Shown one piece after another: positions 8,781 through 19,562 of a DNA stretch of 64,000 nucleotides. The notes under the pieces are model-generated. The model had not been told where the DNA came from. It searched no databases and was given only the letters and a program-made list of their open reading frames with translations. The translations under genes and the position numbers were made by a program. Source of the stretch: Aphanomyces cochlioides (taxonomy: Eukaryota; Oomycota; Saprolegniomycetes; Saprolegniales; Verrucalvaceae); the NCBI GenBank assembly GCA_019828595.1, contig JAHQRK010000057.1, positions 1 through 64,000 on the forward strand. The letters run 5' to 3'. Position 1 is the stretch's first letter, and every line of letters starts with the position of its first letter.

Positions 8781-10219
8781 ATGGTTAAGCCAGTTAACCC
8801 TGCTACCCTGCTGTCGGACGCGTCAGCAGACAACCAGACGTCCACTCCGGTGGACATGCAATTGGACCCGTCAGAGCAAGCAAAGCAAGCGATGGCGGCA
8901 TCCAGGAGTCGTTACGGGCAGACTCCAACTGCCTTCGGGCAAAATCAATCTGTAGCTACACCGAGGACCCACGCCACTACGACCAACCTAGACGCGCGAC
9001 CGCGCTCTAGCAAAAAAATTCTGCGGAATTCCAAGGCTACCGCAGCGATGTTGGTGGCCACGAGGAAGACATGGACGCCGATGGATCGCCGTCGGCTCCC
9101 GCCGATGACCAGTCGAGATTGATCGCGGTGTTGGTCAGGCAAAACCAAGATCTGATGCGGCAGTTGCAAAGCAATCAAACCTCCGCGCGAGTGCAGGAAG
9201 ACGACGACGACCTTGACGAGTGGAACATGGATGCCGCGCCTGTCGGGCTACCTTCCAACAACGGCCCCCGCTTGCACGTTCTTGCGCTCGAGCCGCTGCA
9301 GCGGTTCGGTGGATCAGCCGATGGCACTGACGCGGGGCGAGTTTCCTTCGGCGCTTTGAGGAGAACGCGACAGCCAGTGGATGGACAGATGACGAGGCCA
9401 AGCGCAAGTTCCGCCTCACCGTTGGTCAAGCGGTCCAAGAAGTACAACCAGCTGCGCGCCGATGAGCGATCCACCTGGAAGGCCGTGCGTGCGAGCTTTG
9501 TCCGCGAGTACATCCTCAGCCCGGTGCCCAAGCAGGAGGTCTACTACACGATGCGTCAGAAGGAGAATGAGACCATCCGAGAGTACCTCTTCCGTTTCAA
9601 TGCGGCTGCCACAAAGATCGTCTCAAGTACGACACCAATCGGAAGCACTTCGTTGATCACTTGCGGTGCTTTTGCAACTCGTTGGCTGATCCGAGCCAGG
9701 CCAAGTGGATCTCCTCGATGCGCTTCACCTCGATGGACGACTTGAAGGAGTATTTGAACGACCAGCGCCACACTGAAGCCTTGCGAGAGCATCGCAGTCA
9801 ACGAGGGACAGTTCAACCGAGTGGCAACCAGCGACAAGAACGCGCGAGGGCCCCGCGTGTCAACCACTTGGACGCTGTGACCCCGACAGATATGGCTAAG
9901 TTGGCAGCGGCGACGACTGACTCTGTGCGCGCTGAAATCTTCGCTCTTGGGCTCAACAAGCATGAGGCGTGCCGCGAAGTCTGCCGTGACTGTGGCAAGA
10001 CGCACTTCAAGTTGGACGGCCTGTGCTGGTCGACTTCTTCTGTACTTTGTGCCAACGCATGGGCACCCCGAGATCAACTGTTTCAAGGCTTGTCAACTCT
10101 GCGCGACACCGCACCACAAAGCCAATCCGTGCCCGACTCGTCAACAAGCTGCCGAGCTGAAGGAGTTCCTGCAAGGGCTGGACATCCCCGACATGCCCAG
10201 CCTGGATTGTTTAAACTAG
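8781..10219 (+). pseudogene. gag of element 1, frameshifted
   Basis: Retroelement capsid/nucleocapsid protein. It starts at 8781 (MVKPVNPATLLSD) and moves through at least three frames. The capsid part around 9470-9615 (WKAVRASFVREY ... YLFRFNAAA) matches element 2 (WKTLGAAFRKEY ... YFFRFNNAA). The C-terminal part has an unusual Cys-rich region: CRDCGKTHFKLDGLC (near 9985-10026), then a second Cys-His knuckle near 10040-10086 and CQLC...CP before the shared end MPSLDCLN (stop at 10217-10219). The frame changes (about 9100, 9640, 10030) make this copy non-functional. Confidence 0.8.
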
Positions 10220-10675
10220 TAAGTCCATGGGGACCCCAGCCGTGACGGACGTCGGACATCGCACACTGACTCAAAAAACCAAGAAAAACTGAAAAATGAT
10301 GAAAACCCAAAAACATTGAAAAACCAAGAAATACCCATAAAAATAGCCCACACCAGAACCTTACTGACGGAGTTCGAAGAGCTTTTTGAGGTGGTTCGTG
10401 GATGGAAGAGGAAGCAACAAGAGCGAGCGGTTACGGCAGCAATTGAAGAAGCAACCAAGAATGAAGACAGAATCAGTAGTCGACGCGACGCCAATGCCGC
10501 CAACCATGTTGGCTTCCTGAAAGTTCCCCCAGTAACCAAGAATACATCCAACCTTCCCGACAAACCTTTTGTTTTCTCTTCGGCTGCCGACTGCGTGGCG
10601 CTGTCAGACGAGTACAGGCTCAAGGAAGGCTAACACTTCGGTCACTGGCAAGATACAACGTTCATCGAGAACGAC
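10220..10675 (+). other. A-rich spacer between gag and protease of element 1
   Basis: 10270-10345 is strongly A-rich (AAAAACC-type runs). It is followed by an open frame (to 10633) rich in charged residues, with no known motif. The equivalent part of element 2 (45065-45420) is also open and divergent, so it may be a variable linker. Confidence 0.5.
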
Positions 10676-11206
10676 ATGACACGCCAAGCATTCCTAAATG
10701 CGCAAATCATGGACCAAGCAGTGGTGGTCCTGGCAGAGACTGGCGCCAACATGAGCATCATCCATCCCATGATCGTCAAGAAGCTCGGCCTGAAAGTGGA
10801 CACAACGAGGACGACTGATATAGCTGGCCTTGGAGGAGCCACCTTTGTGAACACTCAAGGCATCGTAGACATCAAGTTAACCATTGGTCGCGGGCTGGTT
10901 TACGTTTTCCCGATCGCTGTCTGCGACTTTGGGGACACTGGCTTCGACGCCATCCTTGGAATGGATTTCCTATTCCGCGCTGGTGTCATGGTGGATGCAA
11001 GTCGTCGCGAACTGAACCTACCTGAAGGCGAGTACGTCGAACTGCACGACCAGCCGGTCCGCTACAGTCGTGGTTACATGAATCACGTACGCCTGAACCG
11101 CAATGCGAGCATCCCGCCCGGTGGATCAATCGTTGTGCCTTTACCCAAGCTGCGCGAAGGGATGCCAGAGACACTGGAATACTGGGTTCATCGCGATGTG
11201 CGCTAG
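10676..11206 (+). pseudogene. Aspartic protease domain of element 1
   Basis: Retropepsin-like domain. The flap and hydrophobic core (ILGMDFLFRAG near 10950-10985) are clear and match element 2 (ILGMDFLSKAG). The active-site triplet reads ETG (LAETGAN near 10732-10752) in place of D-T/S-G. Loss of the catalytic Asp by one base change would abolish activity. A TAG at 11204-11206 ends the frame inside a stretch that in element 2 continues into the RT, so pro and RT were one polyprotein. Confidence 0.8.
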
Positions 11207-11275
11207 ATTACCACTGCGTTAGACGCCGACGACAAACCAGCAGCCTACAAGGGCACAAACGTCAGCGAACGCAAC

Positions 11276-13343
11276 GTGTTTCTGTCTGCCAACACTGTTG
11301 TCGGGGCAATCTCAGCCCAAGGCGAGCGACTGCTCAGCCGGCCGATGGTGCGCACGAGCAGTTTGAGATACCAAGCATGGAAAGCGGAAGCGTGGGAAGG
11401 GAGTTACCCCGATGACCACCGAGCGAGACTGGATGAGGCTGCGGCCGAGTTAGCTGACGACAACAGCTGGAAGGAGCCGCGACCCCCGTCGCCTAGACAC
11501 TTGCTCACTGTCGACGGGAAACTGCGTACAACCTGCGAAAACGACGGTGACTACGGCGTGGATGACGAACGGCCCCCTATTGCGCAATCGGTGGACGGCC
11601 ATGAAGCGCCGATGGATCCGGTGGAAGCCGCCGAGCCAAGGATGCGTGCCGTCTTCTGCTACCATGCTTGCCACTTTCGGGACACGCTGCCTCCGCCATC
11701 AATCTTCCTGATGGACACGGTGCCCGACAACTTGGATCAGCGACGGATGGCTAAAGAAGTAATGCTGCGCGAAGGAATTGATTTGTCAACTGAAGAATTG
11801 GAGCAGCAGCTAGCCATAATCCCTGAAGTGCCGCGCGAAGTAGAGCCGTTCGACCCCGATCAACTGGACGTCGGCGAGGATGAATTGAGCGATGAAGAAA
11901 AAGAGAAAATGAGAGTCATCCTCCGTAAGTACCGAAAGTTCTTTATCAAGTCGGGCAACGGCCTGCCGCCGCCTGCCTGAGGGAGCCGTCTGCGACATCG
12001 ACGTCGGTGAGGTAAAGCCGCTGGCTGAACGAGCAAGGCGCATCCGCCCGGAGCTGCTGAAGAAACTGTTTGACCTCCTGCGAGGATTGTTTGACTTTGG
12101 GCTGATCACCTTTTCGAATTCGCCTTGGGCCTCCCCGATCGTGCTGGTTCTTAAGAAAGGTGGCAAAGATATCCGCCTTTGTATCGACTACCGGGGCATA
12201 AACGATCTCCAAGAGCTCATGCGGTCACCGATGCCGGCACTTGACGGGATGCTAGCCAACTTCCACGCGATGCAATGGTTCCTGTCGCTCGACAACGCGT
12301 CTGGGTTCTGGGTCGTGCGCGCGACCAAGCGAGCGCGCAAAGTCAGTGCCTTCATCTGCGCTTTGGGCCACTTCGAGTGGACGCGAATGGCACAAGGGCT
12401 CAAGAATGCGCCGATGATATACCAGCGGATGATTACGAACGCGTTGTTCGGTTTTGTGGACATGCCACCAGGGGTGGCCGACGATGATGCTGATTTTGAG
12501 CCGATGGATATGTTTGCCTTGGGATTTAAATGCGACTTATCGCAGCTTCCACCGCCAGCCAACCGCACATCGTTCGCCGGCGACATAAGCGATGGCGCTG
12601 ATTCGTGGGATGGCATCGTAGAGCTGACCGATCATATCCTCGCTCGTCTGACTTATTTCAGCGTGAGCATCTCGGCCCTGAAGAGCAAGATCGGAAAATT
12701 TGCGTCTGATTTCCTTGGCCATGTTGTGTCCCGCAGAGGATTGGAGGCGAGGCTGCGGAGTCTCGATACTGTCCTAGCCACGCCATTCCCGAAGTGCCTC
12801 CGTGACATGCAATCGTTCCTGGGCTTGCTGAATTTTTATAGCCGATTTATCGAGAATTACTCGATTTTGGCGAGCTGCCTGTACGAGATCTCGGACGAAG
12901 AGCTGCGCCTGGGCCTGGTATCACCCGCTGCCGTTCGTGCGTTTGCTGACCTGAAGGCCGCCTACTCGTCGACACCGCTCCTGCGTCATGCCGATCCTGG
13001 CCGAGAGTTCCACATCCTACTGTACACGACAACTTCGGCGATTTCGGCGACAGCTTGTCAGGACTATGATGGAGTGCTGCATCCCGTGAGGTTCTGTGGT
13101 CGGACTCTGAAGGGCGGCGAGCCGCGTTACGAGGAATGGGCAAAGGAGGCTCTCGCTCTGCTGCGTGCCGTCAAGGTTTGCTACTACGAGTTGCGCAACA
13201 TGCAGTTGGTGGTGTATAGTCGCCATGGCCTCTTGAAGTGGATCCTGGCCGACAAGCGTGGCAAAGCCGATCATCTGCCCTGGGCCGCGATCCTGTCGCC
13301 CTGGACGATTCGCGTGGAACAAGTGGTCGAGTTGGATGAATGA
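11276..13343 (+). pseudogene. Reverse transcriptase and degenerate RNase H of element 1
   Basis: Ty3-type RT: ASPIVLVLKKGGKDIRLCID, then LDNASGFWVV (motif A), LKNAPMIYQRMI, and the catalytic box. Between QRMI and the box is an extra segment of about 40 residues, also present in element 2. The box reads FAGD (12573-12584), where element 2 has FVDD, so one catalytic Asp is lost. There is a frameshift near 11976 (after GLPPPA). The following RNase H-like domain (about 13000-13250) lacks the usual Asp residues and resembles a structural tether. The frame ends at TGA 13341-13343; element 2 reads on through this position in its equivalent frame. Confidence 0.88.
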
Positions 13344-13370
13344 TGGGCCCTGCCGATTCGTTTGATGGAC

Positions 13371-14090
13371 ATACTGCACCCCCCAGACGCGTCAACCTTG
13401 GCCGATATGGATGTGTATAAGCCCAACAAAGCTAAGGATGTGCAAGTCTCTCAACAGCAAGCCACCCTACCACGATTCGACCTCGACGAACGGGCTGTGG
13501 TGGTTGCCTTTGACGGCGCTATCAAGGTGAAGGAGAAACTCGGCAGCTTCGGCTTTGTGATCTGGTAGCTGCCTGGTTGGAGCGTGCTGTGGGCAGAAAA
13601 TGGCGTCCTCGCCGATGCGACGGTTAACCTTGCAGAGTACAGTGGACTGATTGCGGCCTTGGGATGTGCCTTGAGTCTAAGCCTGGCGAATCCAGTGATC
13701 TTCGGTGATTCACGCTTGGTTATCCACCAAGTACTGGGGTGGATGCCGAGCAAGCAGTCCCATTTACAGAGCTGCCTTGATCGGGTCCGCGCACTAAGAG
13801 ATCGAGCGACTGGGGTGGAATTTCACCACGTGAAGCGGGAATGGAACGGCGCCGCTGATCTGCTGGCTGGGCTCGCACTGCAAGACCGGGCTGGAGGGCA
13901 AGTGCTGGACGAATCGGTCCTGGAAGAGCTACAGCGACGCAACCTGCTGCCGGAGCTTCTGCACCCCGCCGCTGCCGTTGCAACCCCGATGATTATGGCG
14001 TTCCAAGCAAGGTCGACGGAGAAGATGGCTGCCCTGAGTGGATCGAGTGAGCAAAGCACAAGACCGAGAGAGAGAATTGGCGAATATTAA
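13371..14090 (+). pseudogene. Second (archaeal-like) RNase H domain of element 1
   Basis: A separate type I RNase H after the degenerate one. FDGA (about 13512), NLAEYSG (about 13627), GDSRLVIHQ (about 13703) and NGAADLLAG (about 13846) supply the four catalytic acids. A TAG at 13566-13568 interrupts it and the frame shifts near 14040-14085. Extra RNase H domains of this kind are known from Tat/Ogre elements of plants and from some oomycete gypsy elements. The presence of all four acids, against their loss in the first domain, suggests this is the working RNase H of the family. Confidence 0.85.
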
Positions 14091-14257
14091 GTGCTATTTG
14101 CGGGGCGAAGTCAGCAACCTGACTGAGACGGAGTGTCGTTTGTTGCCCAAGTTAGCCGGTCAGTTCGAAATCGGCGAGCGAGGGGCTCTATACCGCGTCG
14201 AGTGGTCGTCGAAGAGATCGCCCGAAGAGCGCATGCAATGGAAGCTGGTGATCCCGC

Positions 14258-14508
14258 CGCGGGATCACCAGAGATGCAAATGTTTATTTGCGCCAACGAC
14301 TCACTCTTGGACCTCAACATCATCGAGGACATTGTGAATCCCAAAAATGAGGAAAATTAAAAATAATTTGCATTTTAAAAGGGATGAATAAATTATCCTA
14401 TTTTTGTATAGAAAAGAATAAATTATTCTATTTTTTGTATGAGATAAATAAATAATGAAGTGGTCATCATATGAAGAATAAATTACAGAACATATTTTCG
14501 GCAAGTCT
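14258..14508. mobile_element. 251-bp insertion inside pol of element 1
   Basis: GATCCCGC occurs directly before (14250-14257) and after (14509-14516). Skipping the insert rejoins the integrase N-terminus in the same frame as element 2 (VIP followed by VLVKVV). It therefore looks like an insertion with an 8-bp duplication. The 3' half is AT-rich (ATAAATTATCCTAT-like repeats). No terminal inverted repeats are evident, but the first 14 bases mirror the host sequence just before them (CTGGTGATCCCGC / GCGGGATCACCAG). Confidence 0.7.
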
Positions 14509-14516
14509 GATCCCGC

Positions 14517-15966
14517 GAGTCCTGGTCAAGGTGGTGCTGGCTCATTGTCATGACGACGCTCAGGGTGGACACGCAAAGTTCCAACGGACGTATGAGCGCG
14601 CAAGTGCCCACTTCTATTGGAGACTGATGTACGCCGACACGAAAGACTACGTTGCCGACTGCGCCATCTGCAATACAGCTGGGCCACCGCCGAACTTTCG
14701 AGCCTTGAGTCCAGGGAACCTCACCCCGGAAGGACCGTTAGATGTGGTGTGCATGGATGCCGCGACCGACATGCCGTCATCGTTCAGAGGGAACCCCCAG
14801 TTGATCGTCTTCGCCGATGTGTTCACGGGCTTCATCATGACCAAGGCGACACCGAATCGGACGGTTCACACAGTCGCTCTCGCCTTCGAGGAAGTCGTTT
14901 TCCGCCACTTTGGGGCCTGCTGTGAACTGCGCCATGACCGCGATCCTTCCTTCATGTCAAACGTGTTCAAGTATTTCTGTGAGATGTTGGGACAGCGGCA
15001 GATGCTGACCTTTGCGTACCGTCCGCAGGCGAATGGCCTTGCCGAGCGATCGATCCAAGTGATGGTCCGTGCCGTGAAGCACTATGTTCAGGATCCGAAG
15101 CAAAGAGACTGGGACGACTGGGCTGAGAGACTGGTGTTCGAGATGAACACGTCCGTGTCGGTCGTGCGCAAGGAGACTCCGTTCTTCCTCATGCACGGAT
15201 GGGACCCGCACACCACGATCACTGCGAGCTGCCGACAGTCCGTGGGGACGCCGAGCAAGAAGCTTATCGCTGGCGATTGCAAGTCCACCAGCAGCAAGTG
15301 TATTGCCATGCATTGAATCGAGACCTGGTTGGTGCGGCCCTCGCTAGCCGCGCGCGTCGTCACAATGAGCAACTGCCTGAAGACGTCGATGAACGTATCA
15401 AAGTGGGTGATGCAGTGTGGCTGTACTTCGACCAGGTTAAGCCCGGCGTGAAAGTCAAGTTAGCCCACTGGTGGCACGGCCCTTTCCGCGTGTTATCGCG
15501 CCCCAATGATTACTCAAGCGAATTGAAGTCGCGTGTGCGTCATACAGGGAAAGTCTATCGGTTCCACGCGGTTGTGCACGACTCTCGGCTGAAGCCGCGA
15601 CGGGTCTACCTAGAGCGGCCAGTGGAATTACTGCAAAATGTGCCGGAGATTGACTTCGACGAAGAGCTAGCATTACCCGACGACTCATTTCTTGGTGGAC
15701 GACCCGACCGCGACGATGTACTGGGCTCGCGCCCGCAAGTTGTGGCTGTGCGAAACGTGCGATACACACAAGGCACGAAGGAGTATGAAGTTCAATTTTA
15801 CCGGGGTGGACCGTGGATATGGGAAGCGCTTGTCAATATTCCGCCGTCTGAACTGATTTACGAATTTGAGCAAGTGCGCCTCGGGTTTGATCGGCTTGCG
15901 ATGATGGTCCAGGAAGAGCTCCACCCGATCGAAGAGGAGGAGACGAAGGACGACGATCAAGCGTAA
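14517..15966 (+). pseudogene. Integrase of element 1
   Basis: Zinc-binding HHCC part at about 14535-14680 (HCHDDAQGGH ... CAIC), core DDE part with VCMDAATD (about 14748), RHDRDPSF (about 14932) and ANGLAERS (about 15030), then a C-terminal DNA-binding GPY/F-type part (HGPFRVL near 15475). A frameshift lies near 15235-15260, where the frame ending at 15316 gives way to the one ending at 15966. The three catalytic acids are intact. The C-terminal tail (15600-15966) is acidic and matches element 2 in length. Confidence 0.88.
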
Positions 15967-16036
15967 ATCCCAGCCCAGCGGCGCTCGAAATGGATTCCGA
16001 TATCCCGGTTCGTCGGTACCTGGGTCAAGTCTCAGC

Positions 16037-17166
16037 CTAGTGCTTGTGGAGATCCCGGTTCGGAGGCGAGCCCGGAGGTGGTTGCGGTGCCCACTGACGA
16101 TGTTGGGAACATTGCTTGATTGGGGCCTTGCAGCGAGCCATATGCTTCGTCGTGATCCAGCGACATTGCTCCCCGTGGTGGCCAACTCTACGTTGCATAC
16201 AATCCGCCAGCGGTAGAGCGCAGCGTCGGTCTTCTTTCCCAGGGTAGCGGTGGTCACACAGCTTCTCGTTCATGGCTTGGTGGTAGCGCTGAGCTTCTGC
16301 TGATATCTTGTCCTCGTATACCCAGTACGACTTTGTCGCGGCTCCCGGGTTCTCCACTATCTCATAGTCGGAGTCGTCAGAGTTGTCCACCACGGGTGAT
16401 GCGGGGGCCGCAAAGAGATCATCGTCCTGGTCAGCCGACGGTGTGGCTGCTCCGTCAGAATCGATCGTCACAGACTCCCGAATGGCTTCGCGCATGCGCG
16501 CGACAAGTGAACTTGGTGGCGTGTCTATGGGTGGACCGAGGTCAACACCCGTGCTGGAGAGATCCTGGCCACTGGCAGGCGCGACAACGATGCTTGATAA
16601 GGTCTCAGACCCCTTCGCCCCCGACAAGGCCTTCAGCTACACGAGTTGCTTCAACAAGGGAGGGTGGATGTTAGTACCTGAGACTCCAACGCGTCGATTT
16701 GCCGCCCCTGCGCCTCAAAGCGACTCTCCTGCAATTGAATGAGATTCGCTTGGGTCCCCACTTGCTCCTCAAGAACGCTGATTTTCTGCGTCGCTTGCGC
16801 TGTGGCCAGAACGCTTGCCGCGAGTTGGTGACTGCTTCTGAGCAGCAAGGAATGAGCGATGGAGATGAACTCTTGACGTGTCCTCGAGTCATGGATCCAT
16901 CCATGAGCGTCGCGTCTAATCAACTGCCGGGAGTTGGCGAGCGTATCAACAGCTGCGTGCGTAAGCGAAGGGAGGTCGACCAACGAAGAAGCAGCGCCAG
17001 GGGAGGTCCCTTGAAGGCGCAGAGCATGGTTTCCAAGCTCGGTGGTGAGCTCCGACGCGGCTATGCTCAAAGCGGCCTGAAAGGACGACATGACGGCTGG
17101 CTGAGGCGCGAGCTGGTTGGATTGTGAGCCTGATGGCTTGGTTCCGTCAGAGCCCTTTGATGGCAT
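16037..17166 (-). CDS. Antisense gene C: coiled-coil protein with Cys/His-rich tail, 2 exons
   Basis: Unknown protein encoded against the retroelement between integrase and 3' LTR. ATG at 17166; exon 1 17166-16678, a 41-base intron (donor GTACTA, acceptor TGTAG, with CTAAC inside), exon 2 16636-16037. The join keeps the frame and removes the stop at 16651-16653, giving 362 aa. The N-terminal half is helical (ELTTELGNHALRLQG ... ISVLEEQVGTQANLIQLQES, a clear coiled coil near residues 130-160). The middle is acidic (DNSDDSDYEIVE). The C-terminus has nine Cys/His-rich positions in about 60 residues (CDHRYP, CALPLADC, GHHGEQC, HMARCKAPIKQCSQH), suggesting metal binding. No homologue recognised. 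Confidence 0.65.
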
Positions 17167-17360
17167 CGATCAGTTGGTTAGCGAGGACGGTGCACAGAAT
17201 CCGCGAACAAACTGACTCAGGAAATCAATCGACAAATGCTCCTGTATTATCAGCCAATGGGATTGTACTATGAAGACTCTAAGCGTGTCAAGCGAGCCGA
17301 TCAGTCGAGGGGCAGCGCGGGGAAGTCGATGCGAGGGCCGTAGCCGTCGATGTGGTAGCT

Positions 17361-17816
17361 TTACCCGAAGGGGCACTCGTCTTTGTAGTGGGAGCAAGAC
17401 GGCGCGTTTGGCAAGTCTCCTGGCGTGATCCCCGAGCACGGAGCACCCATGTGCCCTCTCATGTCGCGATTGGCGTCGCGGTGGTCCAGGGGATATCTCT
17501 TAAGGTGCTGCGCTAACAGCTCGCTCAGCCGCATGACGCCCTGGGCGAGTTCGGTGTGGCTCTCCTGCAACCGGCGGATCTCCCGGTCCTTTTGCATAAT
17601 TTGGCGCTGCAGCTGACGAAAGATTTGAGCGTGCTCAGCGAGCGTGTGGCTGAACGTGTCTTGTTGGTGATGGGCTTCCCGAATGCGCGCCTGCACCTCT
17701 GTTTTGTGGTCATCCTGGTGGACGTGGAAGGTTTGAAGCGCCTGCCCTAGCTGCTGGTTGGCCGCTGCGATCACTTGGTGCATCCGATCAGTGTTGTCTT
17801 GGTTGTTGAGAGCCAT
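17361..17816 (-). CDS. Antisense gene B: coiled-coil protein with short Cys/His tail
   Basis: ATG at 17816, 151 aa, no recognised family. Almost the whole N-terminal two thirds is a Gln-rich heptad-like helix (QIFRQLQRQIMQKDREIRRL, then MRLSELLAQHL). The end reads PCSGITPG...PSCSHYKDECPFG, with C, C, H and C spaced like a small zinc site, reminiscent of the tails of genes A and C. It lies between them in the same orientation (130-195 bases apart). The shared plan of coiled coil plus Cys/His tail suggests the three have related roles or a common origin. Confidence 0.6.
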   Translation of the reverse strand: MALNNQDNTDRMHQVIAAANQQLGQALQTFHVHQDDHKTEVQARIREAHHQQDTFSHTLAEHAQIFRQLQRQIMQKDREIRRLQESHTELAQGVMRLSELLAQHLKRYPLDHRDANRDMRGHMGAPCSGITPGDLPNAPSCSHYKDECPFG

Positions 17817-17947
17817 GGCCAGAAGAAGATGAGCGACAACGATGGTGAAAAGGAAAATGAAGAAGAAGATGTCGTGTTGCTCAAGGAATTGACTATGATG
17901 GCTATTCCGTTGGCTCGTCTTGTGAAAATTCGGTCTGTGAGGAGCTG

Positions 17948-18571
17948 TCAGGAGCTGTCAGTTGGCTGGGCCGGATGCATCCCGGAGCGACGATATGGGC
18001 AGCGCGCCAAGGAGTTGCGACAAGGATGGCCTTTGTTTGTTAACATGCCGCACAGTTCGACGCCTGGACGACGGCGTGGCGAGCGCCCCTGCGATTGCAC
18101 CGCAAGTCGAAGGTTGTCCAAGTCGGCTGCGAGCTTGACCACAGCTCGCCCATATTGAACCACACTGTTTGCCGTATTGTCAACGGATACCTTTTGTCGA
18201 GTGAGTCGGCTGTTGAGCTGCTCCGTGGCGGTGGTTTGTGTAGCCACACGCTCATTCATCTCAATGATGGCCGCGTCCTGTTTGTCAATCCGTGCCAGAA
18301 TGTGATTGATGTGGTTGACCTGGTTCTTCAGCCCCTCGATGCGGTCGTTTCTGAATGGCCCAGGAGTGCTCGCGTCGAATGGAGTCTCATCGCCGGATTC
18401 GTTGTCCTGCGGTAGCGGGGAATGCTCCGGAGAGTTGACGGCGTTGTCGCCCATCTTGCCCGACACCAAGAAAATTCCGGGAAGCGGCGCCACCGACGAA
18501 ACATCTTGTGGTGAGCCTGGCCCTTGTAGCGACGACTCGACCGGTGGTGGCGATGGTAGCGACTGACTCAT
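17948..18571 (-). CDS. Antisense gene A: Pro/Ser-rich coiled-coil protein with CG-x-GxPC tail
   Basis: ATG at 18571 (the open frame extends a little further upstream but has no ATG there), 207 aa. N-terminal 60 residues are Pro/Ser-rich and acidic. A helical region follows (IEGLKNQVNHINHILARIDK and on, about residues 80-155). The tail reads CGMLTNKGHPC...CPYR....H. The pattern CG-x5-G-x-PC-x(6-7)-C ... H resembles a small zinc motif found in many viral and bacterial proteins. It starts about 240 bases inside the 3' LTR on the minus strand, so an antisense promoter in or next to that LTR could drive it. Confidence 0.62.
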   Translation of the reverse strand: MSQSLPSPPPVESSLQGPGSPQDVSSVAPLPGIFLVSGKMGDNAVNSPEHSPLPQDNESGDETPFDASTPGPFRNDRIEGLKNQVNHINHILARIDKQDAAIIEMNERVATQTTATEQLNSRLTRQKVSVDNTANSVVQYGRAVVKLAADLDNLRLAVQSQGRSPRRRPGVELCGMLTNKGHPCRNSLARCPYRRSGMHPAQPTDSS

Positions 18572-18810
18572 TTTGTCTCGAATGATCTTGTCCTTGCGGC
18601 GCACGACTTGTGGCTTACGATTGGCGGTGAACGATCGCTTTGGCTCGAGATCCGAAGAGTCGCTTGACAGATACGAGTGTGGGCGATGTCTGTTGAAGCT
18701 GAGCTAAATGTCGAAAACGCTTGTGGATCAAGTAAGCGAAGCCCAGCGAGTGTCGCTTGTCGGTTGACAGCCGTTTGTGTCCGTGGCGTCACGAGCTGCC
18801 AGGGGTGGTT

Positions 18811-19562
18811 TGTGGCAAAGCGAGCCGCCACTCGCGAAACCAATCCAACGCGTAGGTTGACGCAAGGGGCGATGAACTATTGACTGGAAGGTCGCCAATC
18901 GCGACGGACTACGAGTGGATTTCAGTGCCGGATTGTCCAGGAATTATGACCAAGGAGCAAGCAGTACAAGTGGAAAAGCAGAGCCCAACAAGCCAGAGCA
19001 GTGGCCACCAATGGAGGGCGACCAACCAGGCTTGCAGTCAGTGTGGTGGCCTGCTGCGAGCGTGTTGCCAAGACTTATGGCCAATTGAGTGAGTGAGTAA
19101 AGGTCAGAGACCAATCGTGAAGCGAGACGGAGACAATTACAGAGCGTGCGTGCGAAGTTTGTAGCTTAGGAAAGAGAGGCAGTAGTTAGACAGAACTCTT
19201 TTTGGTTGGCGTTGAATGAACCTCTAAGTTTGTGGCGTCCCGTCGAGAGAGTTTAAGCGCCAAGAAGTTTGCAGGAGTTCCGTGAGTCTGTCGAAAACTC
19301 GCACCGTCAATCGCCCTCACCAACGCCAGTCAACGCTAGGCGTAGCTCGTGGGCAACCGAGCAACCAACCCCCTTTCCAGTCCTCCCAACCGTCCTTTTC
19401 CCCGGCAGCGGTCAACTACTGCGAACTTTCAACCCACAGTCGTGCCTCTCCATTTCCTTCGATCGCGTCTGGCTCACCTAAATGCCCCAGGCGACCTCTA
19501 ACCTTCCACCCCCCTTTTCTTGCTACGAGAAGCTCGGACTTCACTGATCCGACTATCCCACA
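18811..19562 (+). repeat. 3' LTR of element 1
   Basis: Same 752-bp length as the 5' LTR. Preceded by a short purine-rich AGGGGTGG, a candidate polypurine tract. Followed by TTAG, the target duplication. Confidence 0.95.

Larger units (their letters stand above)
7987..19562 (+). mobile_element. Ty3/gypsy dual-RNase-H LTR retrotransposon with antisense genes (element 1)
   Basis: Two 752-bp LTRs (7987-8738 and 18811-19562) begin TGTGGCAAAG and end CCCACA. They differ at roughly 14 positions by eye. The 4-bp target duplication TTAG (7983-7986 and 19563-19566) is supported by an empty paralogous site near 27318-27330. Order on +: primer site, gag, protease, RT, degenerate RNase H, second RNase H, integrase with GPY/F-like tail. 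Then, on -, a 2.5-kb block of genes (16037-18571). The pol region is broken by several stops and frameshifts, and both the protease and the RT lack key residues. GC content is clearly higher than in the surroundings. Confidence 0.95.

Noticed and set aside
8458..8955. Long plus-strand frame covering the LTR end and gag start of element 1
   Set aside because: Runs through the LTR border and primer site; gag starts at 8781 in another frame.
16037..18604. Plus-strand frames in the antisense region (for example 16333-16674, 17775-18158)
   Set aside because: Shadows of the minus-strand genes; low-complexity Arg/Ser/Cys composition typical of the wrong frame.
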